64,000 nt of DNA from Pseudomonadota bacterium (GCA_025352885.1 JANXRZ010000240.1:1-64000); one strand, 5' to 3'. Positions 17,071-27,249 are shown, counted from the first letter of the stretch. The notes: a model not told the origin generated them from the sequence alone. Program-made: numbers and translations.

Positions 17071-19203
17071 ATGAATTCGCATGCGCTCACACCGCTGATG
17101 CATCCCGGCTCGATCGCCGTCCTCGGTGCTTCTCCTCGGCCAAACACACTTGGCAACAATGCGGTCGCCAACCTGCTCCGATTCGGCTATGGCGGCAGCA
17201 TCTTCCCGGTGCATCCGACGGCCTCTGAAGTCGCGGGACTCAAAGCCTATGCGAATCTTGCATCGCTGCCGAAGGCGCCCGACTGCGCGGTGATTGCGCT
17301 CTCATACGACAAGGTATTGCCTGCGCTCATCGACGCCGCTGCCAAAGGCGTGCGGTCGGCCGTGGTGTTCGCGAGCGGCTTTGCCGAAACCGACGATGCA
17401 GGTAAAGCCCTCCAGAACGAACTCCAGGCGGCGTGCTTGCGAACGGGCATGGTCATCTGCGGGCCGAATTGCCTCGGTCTGGTGAACGTAACGAAACGCA
17501 TCTCGCTTTACAGCTCGTCGGTGCCGGAAGGCTTGCGCGCAGGCGGGCTCGCCGTCGTGTCGCACTCGGGCTCGGGCTGCATTGCGCTGTCCACGCTCGG
17601 ACGCTTCGGCATGTCTTATTTGGTGTCTGCGGGAAACGCGGCGGTCGTCGACATGGCCGAGTACCTGGAGTTTCTTGCCGAGGACGAGGCCACGCGCGTG
17701 GCGGCCCTGTTCATGGAACAGATGCGCGACCCGGCCCGCTTTGCCCAGGCGATGGCGGCGATGCATCGCGCAGGCAAACCCGTGATCGTGCTGAAGGTGG
17801 GCCGATCGACCAAAGGCGCGGCTGCATCGGCCGCGCACACCGGTTCGCTTGCCGGATCGGCCGAGGCTTACGCGGATTTTTTCCGCCGAACGGGCGCCAT
17901 CGCGGTCGATGACCTCGACGAGATGGCCGAGAGCATTGCGTTGATGCTCGCGGTCCGGAAACTTCCACGAGGCGATGGGCTCGGCATGATTTCGGTGAGT
18001 GGCGGCGAGACGGCGATGCTCTGCGACGTGGCGGACCGCACCGGCGTGAAGCTGCCCGACCCTGTCGATGAGACGAAAGCCCGATTGCGCAGCGCCCTGC
18101 CCGGATTCGGCACGGCTTCGAACCCGCTGGACGCCACCGGCAACGCGGTCTACGACGTATCCGTGTACGGGGCGTGCATGGAGGCGCTCGCATCGGACCC
18201 CGGCATTTCGCTCGTCGCTGTCGCCCAGGACTGCTCGCCCGGCCTGTCCAAGCTCGGCTCGGAAAACTACCGCCGCATTGCCGACAAGGTCGCCGCCGTC
18301 GCGGCGCGTCTGGACAAACCGGTCGTCTTCTTCAACCCGACCGCCGGCGCCGTGCATCCGCATGTGATCGAGCCATTTGCCGATACCGAGGTGGCGGTCC
18401 TGCAGGGAACCCGCGGCAGCCTGCTCGCCATTCGCCGGTTGTTCGAATACGCGAAGGCGCGCCAGAAGGCGCCTCCGCTAACGCCGCCCGAGGCAGTGGC
18501 GGATCAGGCCTGGCGCGCGCGCCTTCAGTCGGGCAGTCCCTTCACCGAGCGGGAAGCAAAGCAGTTCCTCTCCGCATGCGGCGTCCCGGTCACCCGGGAA
18601 ACGCTCGCGCGCTCCGAAACAGAAGCGGTCGCGGCCGCAACGAAGCTCGGCTACCCGGTCGTAATGAAGATCGAGTCGGCCGACATCCAGCACAAGACCG
18701 AAGTCGGTGGTGTAAAGGTCGGCCTTGCGAACGCCGAGGCCGTGGCGGAGGCCTACCGCGCCATCCTGGCCTCCGTGAAGGACAAAGCGCCCAAGGCTTC
18801 GATCACCGGCGTCGTCGTGCAGGAAATGGTGGCGGGCGGGATCGAGATGATCGTTGGCGTCACCCAGTGCCCGCCGTTCGGAATGGGCATCGTTACCGGC
18901 ACGGGCGGCATCCTGGTCGAGTTGGTGAAAGACGCCTCACTCAGGCTCGCGCCCCTTGATCATGAAAGCGCGCTCGAACTCATTGCCTCCACGCGCGCAA
19001 GCACGCTGCTCGCCGGATTTCGCGGCCGACCGCCTGCAGACGTGGACGCGCTGGCGATCCTGCTCGTCACCCTTTCGTCGGTCGCCGTGACCTACGGCGA
19101 TCTCCTCGAAGCAATCGACCTCAACCCGGTCGCCGTGCTGCCTTCCGGCGGCGGCGTGCGCGTGCTGGATGCGCTGGTCATCCCGAAAAAGCCTTCCCAC
19201 TGA
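17071..19203 (+). CDS. Acetate-CoA ligase family protein (ADP-forming acyl-CoA synthetase, fused alpha-beta)
   Basis: 710 aa. The N-terminal CoA-binding domain (SIAVLGASPRPNTLGN) is followed by succinyl-CoA-ligase-like domains. These contain GPNCLGLVN, VVSHSGSG and the phospho-His motif AAHTGSLAGS. The C-terminal ATP-grasp domain starts near residue 490 (FTEREAKQFLSACGVPVTRE). Family members form acyl-CoA from an acid, ATP and CoA, giving ADP. The substrate cannot be read from sequence. An enoyl-CoA hydratase gene follows 11 bp later, and a Bug receptor is divergent. Confidence 0.9.
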   Translation: MNSHALTPLMHPGSIAVLGASPRPNTLGNNAVANLLRFGYGGSIFPVHPTASEVAGLKAYANLASLPKAPDCAVIALSYDKVLPALIDAAAKGVRSAVVFASGFAETDDAGKALQNELQAACLRTGMVICGPNCLGLVNVTKRISLYSSSVPEGLRAGGLAVVSHSGSGCIALSTLGRFGMSYLVSAGNAAVVDMAEYLEFLAEDEATRVAALFMEQMRDPARFAQAMAAMHRAGKPVIVLKVGRSTKGAAASAAHTGSLAGSAEAYADFFRRTGAIAVDDLDEMAESIALMLAVRKLPRGDGLGMISVSGGETAMLCDVADRTGVKLPDPVDETKARLRSALPGFGTASNPLDATGNAVYDVSVYGACMEALASDPGISLVAVAQDCSPGLSKLGSENYRRIADKVAAVAARLDKPVVFFNPTAGAVHPHVIEPFADTEVAVLQGTRGSLLAIRRLFEYAKARQKAPPLTPPEAVADQAWRARLQSGSPFTEREAKQFLSACGVPVTRETLARSETEAVAAATKLGYPVVMKIESADIQHKTEVGGVKVGLANAEAVAEAYRAILASVKDKAPKASITGVVVQEMVAGGIEMIVGVTQCPPFGMGIVTGTGGILVELVKDASLRLAPLDHESALELIASTRASTLLAGFRGRPPADVDALAILLVTLSSVAVTYGDLLEAIDLNPVAVLPSGGGVRVLDALVIPKKPSH

Positions 19204-19214
19204 AAGGATCTCCC

Positions 19215-20021
19215 ATGGCCGCCTACTCCACGGTCACGCTCGAGCGTGACGGCATCGTTGCGGTGCTCACCCTGAACCGCCCCGACAAGATGAACTCGCT
19301 CTCCGACCAGCTGCTTTCCGACTTCCGCGGCGCGATGGCAGAGCTCGAGGCCGACGAATCGGTGCGCGCGCTGATCGTCACGGGCAACGGCCGCGCTTTC
19401 AGCGCGGGCTTTGACATCAGCCCGAAGGAAAAGCCGCGCACGACCGTGCAGGACTGGCGGGACCACGCCAAGGACGGTAACGAGACCTGGCTTAAGGTCT
19501 GGAGGTCGCGGCTGCCGGTCGTTGCGGCAATCAACGGCTACTGCCTGGGCGGAGGCTGCGACCTTTCGATGACCTGCGACTACACCGTATCGGCCGATAC
19601 GGCGACGTTCGGCGAGCCGGAAATCGAGTTCTGCTCGGCGCCCCCCTTCATGATCATGCCGTGGGTGCTCGGCATGAAGCACGCCAAGGAACTGCTGCTC
19701 CTCGGCGAGCGCGTGAGCGCCCAGGAGGCGTACCGCATGGGGCTCGTGAACAAGGTCGTGCCGGCCGCCGACCTCATGGCCGAGGCAAAGAAGGTTGCCC
19801 TGCGCATGGCGCGCCTGCCGGCGATCGCGATGAAACAGAACAAGGAGATGCTCAACCGGGGCTACGACATGCGCGGGTTCATCGCCAACCTCGAGTATGG
19901 CCAGGAGATGTTCTGCCTGACCTCTATGGCGCCCTCCCCCGAAGGCGCGGAGTTCCGCAAGGTGGCGAAGGAGCAGGGCCTCAAGGCGGCGATCAAGTGG
20001 CGCGACGAGAAATTCAAGTGA
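19215..20021 (+). CDS. Enoyl-CoA hydratase/isomerase family protein
   Basis: 268 aa crotonase fold. The oxyanion-hole motifs are visible: GRAFSAGFDIS in the first half and INGYCLGGGCDLSMTCDY in the second. The acidic residues usual for hydratases are not clearly placed, so dehydration, isomerisation or hydrolysis are all possible. It directly follows the ADP-forming acyl-CoA synthetase and probably acts on the same CoA ester. Confidence 0.9.
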   Translation: MAAYSTVTLERDGIVAVLTLNRPDKMNSLSDQLLSDFRGAMAELEADESVRALIVTGNGRAFSAGFDISPKEKPRTTVQDWRDHAKDGNETWLKVWRSRLPVVAAINGYCLGGGCDLSMTCDYTVSADTATFGEPEIEFCSAPPFMIMPWVLGMKHAKELLLLGERVSAQEAYRMGLVNKVVPAADLMAEAKKVALRMARLPAIAMKQNKEMLNRGYDMRGFIANLEYGQEMFCLTSMAPSPEGAEFRKVAKEQGLKAAIKWRDEKFK

Positions 20022-20064
20022 AAAGATAAAATAGCCGCCCGCTAGACCCGTAAAAGGAGTCGCC

Positions 20065-20550
20065 ATGCCCTCGTTCGATATCGTTTCAGAACCGAACACG
20101 CAGGAAGTGAAGAACGCCATCGAGCAGACCAACAAGGAGGTCTCCACGCGCTTCGACTTCAAGGGCACCGACGCGCGCGTGGACCAGAAGGACCTCGAGC
20201 TCACGGCGTATGCGGACAGCGAACCCAGGCTCGACCAGGTGCTCGAAGTCATGCGCATCAAGCTCGCCAAGCGCGGCGTCGACATCCGCTACTTGGAGAT
20301 GGACGACCCGGAGAAAATCGGCGGCGACAGGGTGAAGCGCGTGATCACCGTGAAGACTGGGCTGCCGACGGAGAAATCCAAGGCCATCGCCAAGCTGATC
20401 AAGGAAGCCAAGATCAAGGTGACGACCAGCATCCAGGGCGACGCATTGCGGGTGCAGGGCGCAAAGAAGGACACGCTCCAGGAGGCGATCCAGCTGGTGC
20501 GCTCGAAGGTCGAGGACATCCCCCTGCAGTTCACCAATTTCAGGGATTAG
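20065..20550 (+). CDS. yajQ: YajQ-family nucleotide/c-di-GMP-binding protein
   Basis: 161 aa. MPSFDIVSEPNTQEVKNAIEQ is the diagnostic N-terminus, with STRFDFKGTDA and VRSKVEDIPLQFTNFRD at the end. The fold is two ferredoxin-like domains. In Xanthomonas a homologue binds cyclic di-GMP and partners a LysR regulator; that role here is inference. AAAGGAG lies nine bases upstream of the ATG. Confidence 0.95.
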   Translation: MPSFDIVSEPNTQEVKNAIEQTNKEVSTRFDFKGTDARVDQKDLELTAYADSEPRLDQVLEVMRIKLAKRGVDIRYLEMDDPEKIGGDRVKRVITVKTGLPTEKSKAIAKLIKEAKIKVTTSIQGDALRVQGAKKDTLQEAIQLVRSKVEDIPLQFTNFRD

Positions 20551-20593
20551 GGTTTCGACCTCCAGGCGGCGACTGCCTCTCCTGCCAATTCTC

Positions 20594-20609
20594 GTACCGG
20601 TACCGGTAC
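20594..20609. repeat. 16-bp perfect palindrome built from GTACCG units
   Basis: GTACCGGTACCGGTAC equals its own reverse complement and is also 2.7 tandem copies of GTACCG. It lies in the 71-bp gap between convergent yajQ and the glutamine amidotransferase gene. No T tract follows. Confidence 0.6.
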
Positions 20610-20621
20610 ATTAAAGGGGTA

Positions 20622-21329
20622 CTACGATTTGGACAGACCCGCGGTCCACTTGTCGTAGAGGCGGTCGGCCACGTGATGCAGGTTGACGATCCGCACGTCG
20701 ATGTCGACCTCCATCTCTTCCGGCTTCTGCACCGCCGGGCTCCTTGCGGCATCGATTTCCTCCCGCCCGCCGGTGTACCAGGTCCTGATCATTTCCGGGG
20801 TCATCTCGATGTGACACTGCAGGCCAAGGTGTCGGCCGATCACGAATCCCTGGTTCACGCAGTGGGTCGAGGCCGCGATGCGGGTGCCGCCCGGCGGGAT
20901 CGTGAAGGTCTCGCCGTGCCACTGGAACGAAAGGAACGGTTCCACGTCGCCGAACCACTCGCGCGCGAGCGCATTGTCGGCGACACGCACTTCGGTCCAG
21001 CCGATCTCCTTCACGGGATTGACGCTCACGCTGCCGCCGAGCGCCTTGGACATCAGCTGCCCGCCCAGGCAGTGCCCGATCACGGGGACGTCTTTCCTCA
21101 CCGCCTCGCGAATGAATTCGAGAGTCGGGTCCACCCAAGGGAGCGGGTCATTGACGCTCATCGGCCCGCCCATGAATGCGATGCCCGCGAAGTCCCGCGC
21201 ATTGCGCGGCACGGGCTCCCCGCTGTCGAGGGCAACGAGCTTCCAGGGCAGCGATTTGCGCTCGAGGTATGTGGCAAAATAACCCGGGCCCTCGCTGCTG
21301 GAATGTCTAAAAATGGCAATCGGTTTCAT
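20622..21329 (-). CDS. Type 1 glutamine amidotransferase (GATase-1 domain protein)
   Basis: 235 aa, GMP-synthase-like class I GATase standing alone. The catalytic triad is C87 in GHCLGGQ and H173/E175 in LQCHIEMTPEM. MGGPMSVND is the usual oxyanion region. Substrate unknown; related stand-alone proteins act on gamma-glutamyl compounds. The start at 21329 (MKPIAIFRHS) fits the family; the frame runs on to 21704 without support. Its 5' end overlaps the start of the divergent protease gene. Confidence 0.88.
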   Translation of the reverse strand: MKPIAIFRHSSSEGPGYFATYLERKSLPWKLVALDSGEPVPRNARDFAGIAFMGGPMSVNDPLPWVDPTLEFIREAVRKDVPVIGHCLGGQLMSKALGGSVSVNPVKEIGWTEVRVADNALAREWFGDVEPFLSFQWHGETFTIPPGGTRIAASTHCVNQGFVIGRHLGLQCHIEMTPEMIRTWYTGGREEIDAARSPAVQKPEEMEVDIDVRIVNLHHVADRLYDKWTAGLSKS

Positions 21330-22008
21330 GCGCTTCTCGGCCTTCTTCCGGTTCCCAGATTGTAAAGGGCGCAATGCGGCCGCAGTAGCCATGCTCGGCG
21401 CTTTTTCACTGGCCGCCCAGGCCGCGGACGTCACCCTGATTGGCGTGTTCGGCGAACGCGGCGCGGTCGTCGTGGTCGATGCGGGCTCGCCCCAGACGGT
21501 TCGCATCGGCCAGAAAATCGGCGGCGTAACGCTGGTCTCCGTCGACAAATCGAGCGCCGTCATCGACGAGGGCGGCCGCCGCCGGACCCTCGCCCTCGGA
21601 CAGCACCTCACCACAGGCGCCGCCGCGCGCGGGCGAGCCCAGCAGGCCACGCTGACGGCGGACGCACGCGGCCAATTCATGACCCAGAGCACGGTCAACG
21701 GCACTTCGATGCGGTTCCTCGTCGATACTGGCGCGACGATGGTGTCGATCCCCGGCCTCGACGCGCGCCGGCTCGGAATCGACTTCGCGAAAGGCGTGAA
21801 GGGCTTTGCGCAAACCGCGAACGGCCCGGCGCCGGTCTACCAGGTCAAGCTCGACAGCGTGAAGGTCGGTGAGATCGAGCTGTTGAACGTCGATGCGCTC
21901 GTGCTGGACGGCGGCGGGTTGACGCAACCGCTGCTCGGCATGAGCTTTCTCAACCGGGTTGAGATGCTGCGGAACGGCGACTCGATGACGCTTAAGCGGC
22001 GGTTTTAG
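21313..22008 (+). CDS. Periplasmic retropepsin-like aspartic protease (clan AA, TIGR02281 type)
   Basis: 231 aa from the ATG at 21313; an ATG at 21328 is an equally good start. A hydrophobic export segment (AAAVAMLGAFSLAAQA) precedes a small beta domain. The retropepsin-like domain follows, with FLVDTGATMVSIPG (Asp138) and a second half LLGMSFLN. Such proteins are single-domain, dimeric, periplasmic or membrane-anchored aspartic proteases. Both possible starts overlap the 5' end of the divergent amidotransferase gene. Confidence 0.85.
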   Translation: MAIGFMRFSAFFRFPDCKGRNAAAVAMLGAFSLAAQAADVTLIGVFGERGAVVVVDAGSPQTVRIGQKIGGVTLVSVDKSSAVIDEGGRRRTLALGQHLTTGAAARGRAQQATLTADARGQFMTQSTVNGTSMRFLVDTGATMVSIPGLDARRLGIDFAKGVKGFAQTANGPAPVYQVKLDSVKVGEIELLNVDALVLDGGGLTQPLLGMSFLNRVEMLRNGDSMTLKRRF

Positions 22009-22030
22009 CCAGCGCGCTTAGTACGTTCGC

Positions 22031-22843
22031 TCAAGCTCGCTTATCGCGCTCGATCAACGCGTAGGCCGAGTGGTTGTGGATGGATTCGAAGTTTTCCGAT
22101 TCCACCACGTAAGCGTCGATCCGGTCGTCCACGTTCAGGATCGCTGCGACATCGCGCACCATGTCCTCGACGAACTTGGGATTGTCGTAGGCCCGCTCGG
22201 TCACGAACTTTTCGTCCGTGCGCTTGAGCAGGCCATAGAGCTCGCAGGACGCCTGCTTTTCCACGACGGCGACGATCTCCTCGATCCACACGAATTCGTT
22301 CGTGCTTGCAGTCACCGTGACATGCGAACGTTGGTTATGCGCGCCGTAGTCCGAGATCTCCTTTGAGCACGGGCACAGGCTCGTCACCGGCACGAGGACC
22401 TTCATCGAGAATTGCGTCTTCCCCCGGCGAATCTCGCAGGTGAAGGTGACCTCGTAATCCATGAGGCTGCGCACGCCCGAAACCGGCGCCGACTTGTCGA
22501 TGAAGTAAGGGAAGGTCATCTCGATATGACCTTCCTGCGCCTCGAGCTTCTCGACCATCTCCTTCAGCATCGCCTGGAAGGACTTCACGGTGATTTCGCG
22601 CTCGTGGGCGTTGAGGATGGCCACGAAGCGGGACATGTGGGTGCCCTTGAAGTGCTGCGGCAGCCGAACAGACATGTTGAACATCGCGATGGTGTGCTGC
22701 ACGCCCCCGCCCTGCTCCTGGATCTTGACCGGGTGGCGGATCGACTTGATGCCAACGCGATCGATCGCAAGCCGTCGGGTGTCGGCCAGTCCCTGAACGT
22801 CCGCGATGGAAGTGTCGGTGAGGCTTGGGTCGCGCGTGTTCAT
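22031..22843 (-). CDS. folE2: GTP cyclohydrolase FolE2 (type IB)
   Basis: 270 aa. Makes dihydroneopterin triphosphate from GTP for folate and queuosine. FolE2 motifs include [35 protein letters not shown] and NHSAYA. The metal-binding Cys is in [10 protein letters not shown], and this isozyme can work with metals other than zinc. It follows dxs on the same strand after 26 bp. queG at 29-30 kb, the last queuosine step, uses the downstream product. Confidence 0.96.
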   Translation of the reverse strand: MNTRDPSLTDTSIADVQGLADTRRLAIDRVGIKSIRHPVKIQEQGGGVQHTIAMFNMSVRLPQHFKGTHMSRFVAILNAHEREITVKSFQAMLKEMVEKLEAQEGHIEMTFPYFIDKSAPVSGVRSLMDYEVTFTCEIRRGKTQFSMKVLVPVTSLCPCSKEISDYGAHNQRSHVTVTASTNEFVWIEEIVAVVEKQASCELYGLLKRTDEKFVTERAYDNPKFVEDMVRDVAAILNVDDRIDAYVVESENFESIHNHSAYALIERDKRA

Positions 22844-22869
22844 AGGGAAAAGTATAACATCCGACTAGA

Positions 22870-24795
22870 TTACTCGGATATTACGGCCCGGATCGATTTC
22901 ACTATTCCGTCACCATCGAGACCCACCGATGCGAGCAGTTTTGCGCTGTCGCCATGATCGATGAACCGGTCGGGCAGGCCGAGCAGCAGCACGCGTCGCT
23001 CCTCGTTCATGGCAGCGAGCGCTTCGCAAACCGCGCTGCCGGCGCCGCCCTGGATTCCGTGCTCTTCAATGGTCACGAGGATCTCGTGCTCAGCTGCGAG
23101 GGACCGGACCAACTCGATATCGAGCGGCTTCACGAACCGCATGTTCGCTACCGTCGCATCCAGCACTTCGGCGGCTTTCAATGCGGGCGTCACCATTGAG
23201 CCGAACGCAAGGATCGCGATTTTCTTGCCGCGCCTGCGCACTTCGCCCTTGCCGACCGGCAGGCCTGTAAGCGGCTTGGTAACCGAAGCGCCGGGGCCGC
23301 TGCCGCGCGGGTATCGAACCGAGGACGGGCCCGGCAGGTTGAAGCCCGTGTGCAGCATCTGGCGGCACTCGTCTTCATCGGCCGGCGCCATGACGGTCAT
23401 GTTCGGGATGCAGCGCATGAACGCGTAGTCGAAAGCGCCGTTGTGCGTGGCCCCGTCGCCGCCGACCACGCCGCCGCGATCGAGCGCGAACAGGACAGGC
23501 AGGTTCTGGATGGCCACGTCGTGGATGAGCTGGTCGTACCCGCGCTGGAGGAACGTCGAATAGATCGCCACGACCGGCCGCAATCCCTCGCACGCCAGGC
23601 CCGCAGCAAAGGTGACGGCATGCTGCTCGGCGATACCCACATCGTAGTAGCGCTCGGGGAAGAGCTCGGAGAACTTCACCATGCCCGAGCCTTCGCGCAT
23701 CGCGGGCGTGATCGCCACCATGCGCTTGTCCGTTGCCGCAACCTCGCACAGCCAGTCGCCGAACACCTGGCTGTAGGTGGGCTTCGCGCCGGTGGATTTC
23801 TTGATGCCCTCCGCGGGATTGAACTTGCCCGGGCCGTGATAAAGCACCGGGTCGTCCTCCGCTAGCTTGTACCCCTGGCCCTTGCGCGTGATGACATGCA
23901 GGAACTGCGGGCCTTTGAGCTTTTTGATGTTGGTGAGCGTGGGCAGCAGCGCGTCCAGGTCGTGCCCGTCGATCGGGCCGATGTAATTGAAGCCGAATTC
24001 CTCGAACAGCGTGCTCGGCGTGACCATGCCCTTGACGTGTTCTTCGGCCCGCTTGGCCAGTTCCCACATCGCCGGGAGGCGCTTGAGCACGTGCTCGCTG
24101 TAACGCTTGGCGGTGTCGTACATGCGGCCTGACATCAGGCGCGCAAGGTAATTCGTGAGCGCCCCGACCGGCGGCGAGATCGACATCTCATTGTCGTTCA
24201 GCACGACCAGCAGCTCGACGTCCATCGTGCCGGCATTGTTCATGGCCTCGAACGCCATGCCTGCGGACATCGCGCCATCGCCGATCACCGCGATCGCATG
24301 GCGCTTCTCGCCCTTGAGCTTGGCGGCTGCGGCCATGCCGAGCGCAGCCGAGATCGACGTGGACGAATGCGCGGTGCCAAACGAGTCGTACTGCGATTCG
24401 CTTCGCTTTGGAAATCCCGAGATGCCGTCCTGCATCCTCAGCGTCGGCATGGCTTCCCGGCGGCCGGTGAGGATCTTGTGCGCGTAAGTCTGGTGGCCCA
24501 CATCCCAGACGATCCGGTCCTCCGGCGTGTTGAAAACGTAATGCAGCGCGATCGTGAGCTCGACCGTGCCCAGGTTCGACGACAGGTGCCCGCCGGTCTT
24601 GGAAACCGAATCGAGCACGTAGGCGCGCAGTTCATCGACGAGTTGCGCGAGCTGTTTTCGATCGAGCTTGCGCAGGTCGGCCGGGTCGCCGAGGGTCTTC
24701 AGCAATTCATACATTGCCGGATTGTAGTCTTTGGCCGCCTCGGCCCTGCCGGCGTCTTTGGGCAGGTCACCCGGAAGGCCGATCGTGGCGGTCAT
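22870..24795 (-). CDS. dxs: 1-deoxy-D-xylulose-5-phosphate synthase
   Basis: 641 aa thiamine-diphosphate enzyme, first MEP-pathway step. [13 protein letters not shown], the ThDP/Mg motif [16 protein letters not shown] and [15 protein letters not shown] are clear. Many relatives start at MYELLKTL (24714 here). The ATG at 24795 is chosen because GAGGAAG sits 7 bases upstream and it lies one base after the ispA stop (TGACATG), which favours coupling. Confidence 0.97.
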   Translation of the reverse strand: MTATIGLPGDLPKDAGRAEAAKDYNPAMYELLKTLGDPADLRKLDRKQLAQLVDELRAYVLDSVSKTGGHLSSNLGTVELTIALHYVFNTPEDRIVWDVGHQTYAHKILTGRREAMPTLRMQDGISGFPKRSESQYDSFGTAHSSTSISAALGMAAAAKLKGEKRHAIAVIGDGAMSAGMAFEAMNNAGTMDVELLVVLNDNEMSISPPVGALTNYLARLMSGRMYDTAKRYSEHVLKRLPAMWELAKRAEEHVKGMVTPSTLFEEFGFNYIGPIDGHDLDALLPTLTNIKKLKGPQFLHVITRKGQGYKLAEDDPVLYHGPGKFNPAEGIKKSTGAKPTYSQVFGDWLCEVAATDKRMVAITPAMREGSGMVKFSELFPERYYDVGIAEQHAVTFAAGLACEGLRPVVAIYSTFLQRGYDQLIHDVAIQNLPVLFALDRGGVVGGDGATHNGAFDYAFMRCIPNMTVMAPADEDECRQMLHTGFNLPGPSSVRYPRGSGPGASVTKPLTGLPVGKGEVRRRGKKIAILAFGSMVTPALKAAEVLDATVANMRFVKPLDIELVRSLAAEHEILVTIEEHGIQGGAGSAVCEALAAMNEERRVLLLGLPDRFIDHGDSAKLLASVGLDGDGIVKSIRAVISE

Positions 24796-24796
24796 G

Positions 24797-25699
24797 TCAG
24801 AACTTCCTCAGCACGATGAAATCGGCCAGTTGGGCGAGGCGCGCCGCACGCTCGCCGAAGGGCTCGAGCGCCGCGTGCGCCTGGCGGCGAAGGTCTTCGG
24901 CCAGCTCTTTCGCCCGCGAAAGGCCCATCGCCGAAACGTAAGTCGCCTTGCCCTGCATCGCGTCCTTGCCCGCGGTTTTGCCGAGCGTCGCCGTGCTGCC
25001 GTCACTGTCGAGGACATCGTCGACGACCTGGAAGGCCAGGCCCACGCACTTGGCGTAGCGATCGAGGTGTGAGGTGGCCGGCCCGTCGAGCGCCTCGCCG
25101 CATTGCGCACCTATCACGACAGCGGCGCGGATCAACGCCCCCGTCTTGAAGATGTGCATGAGCTCGAGTTCCGGCAGGGTGAGGGGCTTGCCCGTCGACT
25201 CGAGGTCGATGGCTTGCCCGCCGGCCATGCCGCGCGAGCCGGACGCAAGGGCAAGCGCCTTCACCATCTCCAGCTGTGCCGCGCTCGAGCGCGCGAGCTC
25301 GGGTTCGCAGAGCAACTGGAAAGCGAGGGACTGCAACGCGTCCCCCACCAGCAGTGCCGTGGCCTGGTCGAATTCGACATGCACGGTGGGCTTGCCACGC
25401 CTGAGCACATCGTCGTCCATGCAGGGCATGTCGTCGTGAACGAGCGAATACGCGTGAATCATCTCCACGGCGGCCGCCGCAATCTCGAGCCGTTCTTCCG
25501 GCGCGCCGACGAGCTCGCCGGCTGCGAAAGTCAACAATGGCCGCACGCGTTTGCCGCCTTCGAGCACCGCATAGCGCATCGCCTCGTGCAGGCGCGCAGG
25601 CACAACAGCCGGTGAAGGCAGGAGCCGCTCGAGCGCAGATTCCATGCGTGCCTGTACCGCGCCCATCCAGGCCTGGAAATCGAGTGCTTCAATCGTCAC
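24797..25699 (-). CDS. ispA: Farnesyl diphosphate synthase
   Basis: 300 aa short-chain trans-prenyltransferase. The first Asp-rich motif is DDMPCMD (D89, D90, D95), the second VDDVLD, with GGKRVRP upstream. It makes FPP from IPP and DMAPP. The GTG start overlaps the xseB stop by 11 bp, and the dxs ATG lies one base after the ispA stop: the classical xseB-ispA-dxs operon. Confidence 0.96.
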   Translation of the reverse strand: MTIEALDFQAWMGAVQARMESALERLLPSPAVVPARLHEAMRYAVLEGGKRVRPLLTFAAGELVGAPEERLEIAAAAVEMIHAYSLVHDDMPCMDDDVLRRGKPTVHVEFDQATALLVGDALQSLAFQLLCEPELARSSAAQLEMVKALALASGSRGMAGGQAIDLESTGKPLTLPELELMHIFKTGALIRAAVVIGAQCGEALDGPATSHLDRYAKCVGLAFQVVDDVLDSDGSTATLGKTAGKDAMQGKATYVSAMGLSRAKELAEDLRRQAHAALEPFGERAARLAQLADFIVLRKF

Positions 25700-25970
25700 T
25701 GGGTTCGCCGGTCCGGGCGGTCGAAAGATTCTTGAGGACCTCGCCTTCGAGAACGCGCACCTGCTGCTGCGCCGACTCGAGCTTCTCCTGGCAAAACCGC
25801 GCGAGCTCGAGGCCGCGCTTATGGGCCGAAAGGGACTCTTCGAGGGACAACTCGCCGCCTTCCATACGCCCCACGAGCTTCTCGAGCTCGTCGAGCGCGT
25901 CTTCGAAAGTGGGTGCGGGGGCGGCCGGAGTTGGATCGTCAGGGGAACTCTGACGCGTGGAACGACTCAT
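25689..25970 (-). CDS. xseB: Exodeoxyribonuclease VII small subunit
   Basis: 93 aa. The core FEDALDELEKLVGRMEGGELS followed by LEESLSAHKRGLELARFCQ is the XseB signature; the short acidic helical protein binds XseA. The start at 25970 is preferred over the ATG at 25997 because it gives the family length. The large subunit xseA lies at the far end of this window. Confidence 0.93.
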   Translation of the reverse strand: MSRSTRQSSPDDPTPAAPAPTFEDALDELEKLVGRMEGGELSLEESLSAHKRGLELARFCQEKLESAQQQVRVLEGEVLKNLSTARTGEPSDD

Positions 25971-26110
25971 AGAAGCGAACCTTAGCCGAGGCACCAAGCT
26001 CGGTCAATGCGGTGGTCCCTGTCAGCCCCTCAGTCGTGGATTCGCCGATGGGCTAAAATCTTCTTCCGAATCATCTGTACGCGCATTTGCTTCAAGGGGG
26101 GATCAGCACC

Positions 26111-27226
26111 ATGTCCGATATTGCGAGCCTCGGGCGCCTCAAACCATCGAGTGCCCAACTACCGGTCTCCTGGTATCTCGACCCGGAAATCTTCGCCCTC
26201 GAGAAGAAACTCCTGTTCAACGCCGGCCCGAATTACGTAGGCCATGAGTTGGCCGTGCCGAAGCCGGGCGACTACCAAAGCCTCGCCTGGATGGACCATG
26301 CGAAGGTGCTGGTTCGCAATTCGATGGACGAAACGCGCGGGGTCGAGTTGCTGTCCAACATTTGCCGGCATCGGCAATCGATCATGCTCGAAGGCCGCGG
26401 CAACGTCGAAAACATCGTCTGTCCCCTGCACCGGTGGACGTATGACCTCAAGGGCGGCCTGCTGGGCGCCCCGCACTTTGCCGAGAATCCCTGCGTCCGC
26501 CTGAATTCAACGCCGGTGACGAACTGGAAGGGCATGCTGTTTGCCGGTCCGCGCAACCCGCATCGCGACCTCGCGAGCCTTTCGCTCGCCGCCGACTTCG
26601 ACTTTTCGGGGTATGTGCTCGACCGCGTCAAGGTCGACGACTACCCGATCAACTGGAAGACATTCATAGAGGTCTACCTCGAGGTCTATCACGTCGACCC
26701 GTTCCACCCGGGTCTCGGCAATTTCACGGACTGCAATAACTTCTACCTCGAATCCGATGAGCGGTACTCCTTGCAGGTCGTGGCCGCGAAGGCCGGCCTT
26801 GGACGGCCCGGCACGCCGGTCTACAAGCGTTGGCACGACGCCTGCCTCGGGTATCTCGAGGGCAAGCAGCCGAAATACGGCGCCTTGTGGCTGACTTACT
26901 TCCCGGGCCTCATGCTCGAGTGGTACCCGAACGTGCTCGTCGTATCGCAGCTGATCCCGCGCTCGCCGACGCTCACGACCAACATCGTGGAGTTCTACTA
27001 CCCGGAAGACATCGCGCTCTTCGAGCGGGAATTCGTCGAGGCCGAGCAGGCCGCGTATATCGAGACGGCGCTCGAGGACGGCGAAATCTGCACGCGCATG
27101 GATCGCGGGCGCCGGGCGCTTCACGCACAGGGCATCAGCGAAGCGGGACCGTACCAGTCGCCGATGGAGGATGCGCTCGTTCACTTCCACGAGTACCTGA
27201 GGCGCGAGCTCGACCGTCCCGCATAG
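26111..27226 (+). CDS. Rieske non-heme iron oxygenase, alpha subunit
   Basis: 371 aa. The Rieske [2Fe-2S] ligands are C85/H87 (NICRHRQ) and C104/H107 (VCPLHRW). The mononuclear iron ligands include H194 and H199 in EVYHVDPFH, inside the NWKTFIEVYLEVYH helix. It hydroxylates or demethylates an unidentified substrate. No beta subunit, ferredoxin or reductase gene is adjacent, so electrons must come from elsewhere. A GGGGGG run precedes the ATG. The sulfurtransferase gene follows after 23 bp. Confidence 0.9.
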   Translation: MSDIASLGRLKPSSAQLPVSWYLDPEIFALEKKLLFNAGPNYVGHELAVPKPGDYQSLAWMDHAKVLVRNSMDETRGVELLSNICRHRQSIMLEGRGNVENIVCPLHRWTYDLKGGLLGAPHFAENPCVRLNSTPVTNWKGMLFAGPRNPHRDLASLSLAADFDFSGYVLDRVKVDDYPINWKTFIEVYLEVYHVDPFHPGLGNFTDCNNFYLESDERYSLQVVAAKAGLGRPGTPVYKRWHDACLGYLEGKQPKYGALWLTYFPGLMLEWYPNVLVVSQLIPRSPTLTTNIVEFYYPEDIALFEREFVEAEQAAYIETALEDGEICTRMDRGRRALHAQGISEAGPYQSPMEDALVHFHEYLRRELDRPA

Positions 27227-27249
27227 CGCCGCTCCTGTAAAATTGCGGC

